NCBI RefSeq assembly: GCF_013393905.1
Contig: NZ_CP040272.1
Location: 6,333,501 to 6,397,500 of the forward strand
Direction: 5' to 3'
DNA: 64,000 nucleotides
DNA from: Nostoc sp. C052
GTDB lineage: Bacteria > Cyanobacteriota > Cyanobacteriia > Cyanobacteriales > Nostocaceae
The notes under the pieces are model-generated. The model worked only from the letters and a program-made list of their open reading frames with translations, was not told the origin of the DNA and ran no database searches. Positions within the stretch are counted from its first letter, which is position 1. Each line of letters starts with the position of its first letter. Shown here piece after piece: positions 63,851-64,000 of the stretch. The position numbers and the translations under genes are program-made.

Positions 63851-63868
63851 ATCTGTTCCCTTGGTCTA

Positions 63869-64000
63869 CTAACTGTGAATTCTAGGTTCTGGGTGCAAAG
63901 TCGCCAGCAACTCGCTTTCGACAGTTGCCAATTCATCAAGCCGTTGCATGACTATTTCTCTGTCGAAGTAAGTAGCAGCTAAAACCCAATATATACCGTA
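63869..64000 (-). CDS. Partial gene, C-terminal 43 residues, unidentified
   Basis: The frame enters from beyond the right edge and reads YGIYWVLAATYFDREIVMQRLDELATVESELLATLHPEPRIHS-stop (TAG at 63869-63871). The helical, charged tail could belong to many regulators or enzymes, and too little is present to name it. It is probably the first gene of an operon with the VOC protein. Confidence 0.6.
   Translation of the reverse strand, partial: YGIYWVLAATYFDREIVMQRLDELATVESELLATLHPEPRIHS

Overview
The window looks like chromosome of a filamentous, Nostoc-type cyanobacterium. It carries photosystem II small subunits (PsbZ, PsbM, PsbK), the phycobilisome-degradation protein NblA, a group 3 sigma factor SigF, many GCGATCGC (HIP1-type) octamers, and numerous heptanucleotide tandem repeats and palindromic dispersed repeats. 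All names come from reading the sequence; no database search was possible.

Layout. 1-9 kb: a TolC-like outer membrane protein, a CPA2 antiporter with universal-stress domains, two divergent SAM methyltransferases, a Uma2 nuclease-like protein, a VOC protein and small conserved proteins. 8.8-11 kb is decayed: an aldo/keto reductase pseudogene, an ORF-less stretch ending in a good terminator, a lipoprotein-like gene and repeats. 11-18.2 kb: an alpha/beta hydrolase, aroE, sigF, a BI-1 family membrane protein, and two tandem RF2 genes. The second RF2 gene is a normal prfB with its programmed frameshift. The first is a paralogue that lost the stop-recognition and GGQ motifs but kept an almost unbroken frame. 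18.2-20 kb is a graveyard of mobile elements. 20-26.5 kb is the kdp potassium-uptake locus (kdpA, kdpB, a broken small kdp gene, kdpC, short kdpD), peppered with miniature elements. 26.5-33 kb: a folate/biopterin transporter homologue, a PEP-CTERM protein, anmK, an unknown gene and a glycosyltransferase. 34-41.9 kb: a Ser/Thr kinase, nblA, a PP2C phosphatase next to an ABC1 kinase, a small coiled-coil protein and an ABC-F ATPase. 42.4-46.6 kb: a dead DUF433/PIN-like toxin-antitoxin pair, a second Uma2 protein and a DHH-CBS-CCA nucleotidyltransferase fusion. 46.7-57 kb: psbZ, ribH, tRNA-Gly, proA, a Tat-exported PhoD phosphatase, a tandem universal stress protein, psbM, a 2Fe-2S ferredoxin, psbK and tgt. 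57-64 kb: cobS, a PPC-domain protein, comF, a GNAT acetyltransferase, an intact-ended ISAs1-type insertion sequence, a Tat-exported PhoX-type phosphatase and a VOC protein.

Most notable: (1) the GGQ-less, SPF-less RF2 paralogue with a conserved +1 frameshift site and one extra in-frame TGA; (2) a family of 100-126 bp miniature elements with CAATAC ends and 10-bp target duplications at four sites, one inside a transposase remnant and one inside a small kdp gene; (3) a 201-bp element that now supplies the kdpB stop codon; (4) heptamer repeats that supply the stop codons of at least five genes and one start codon.
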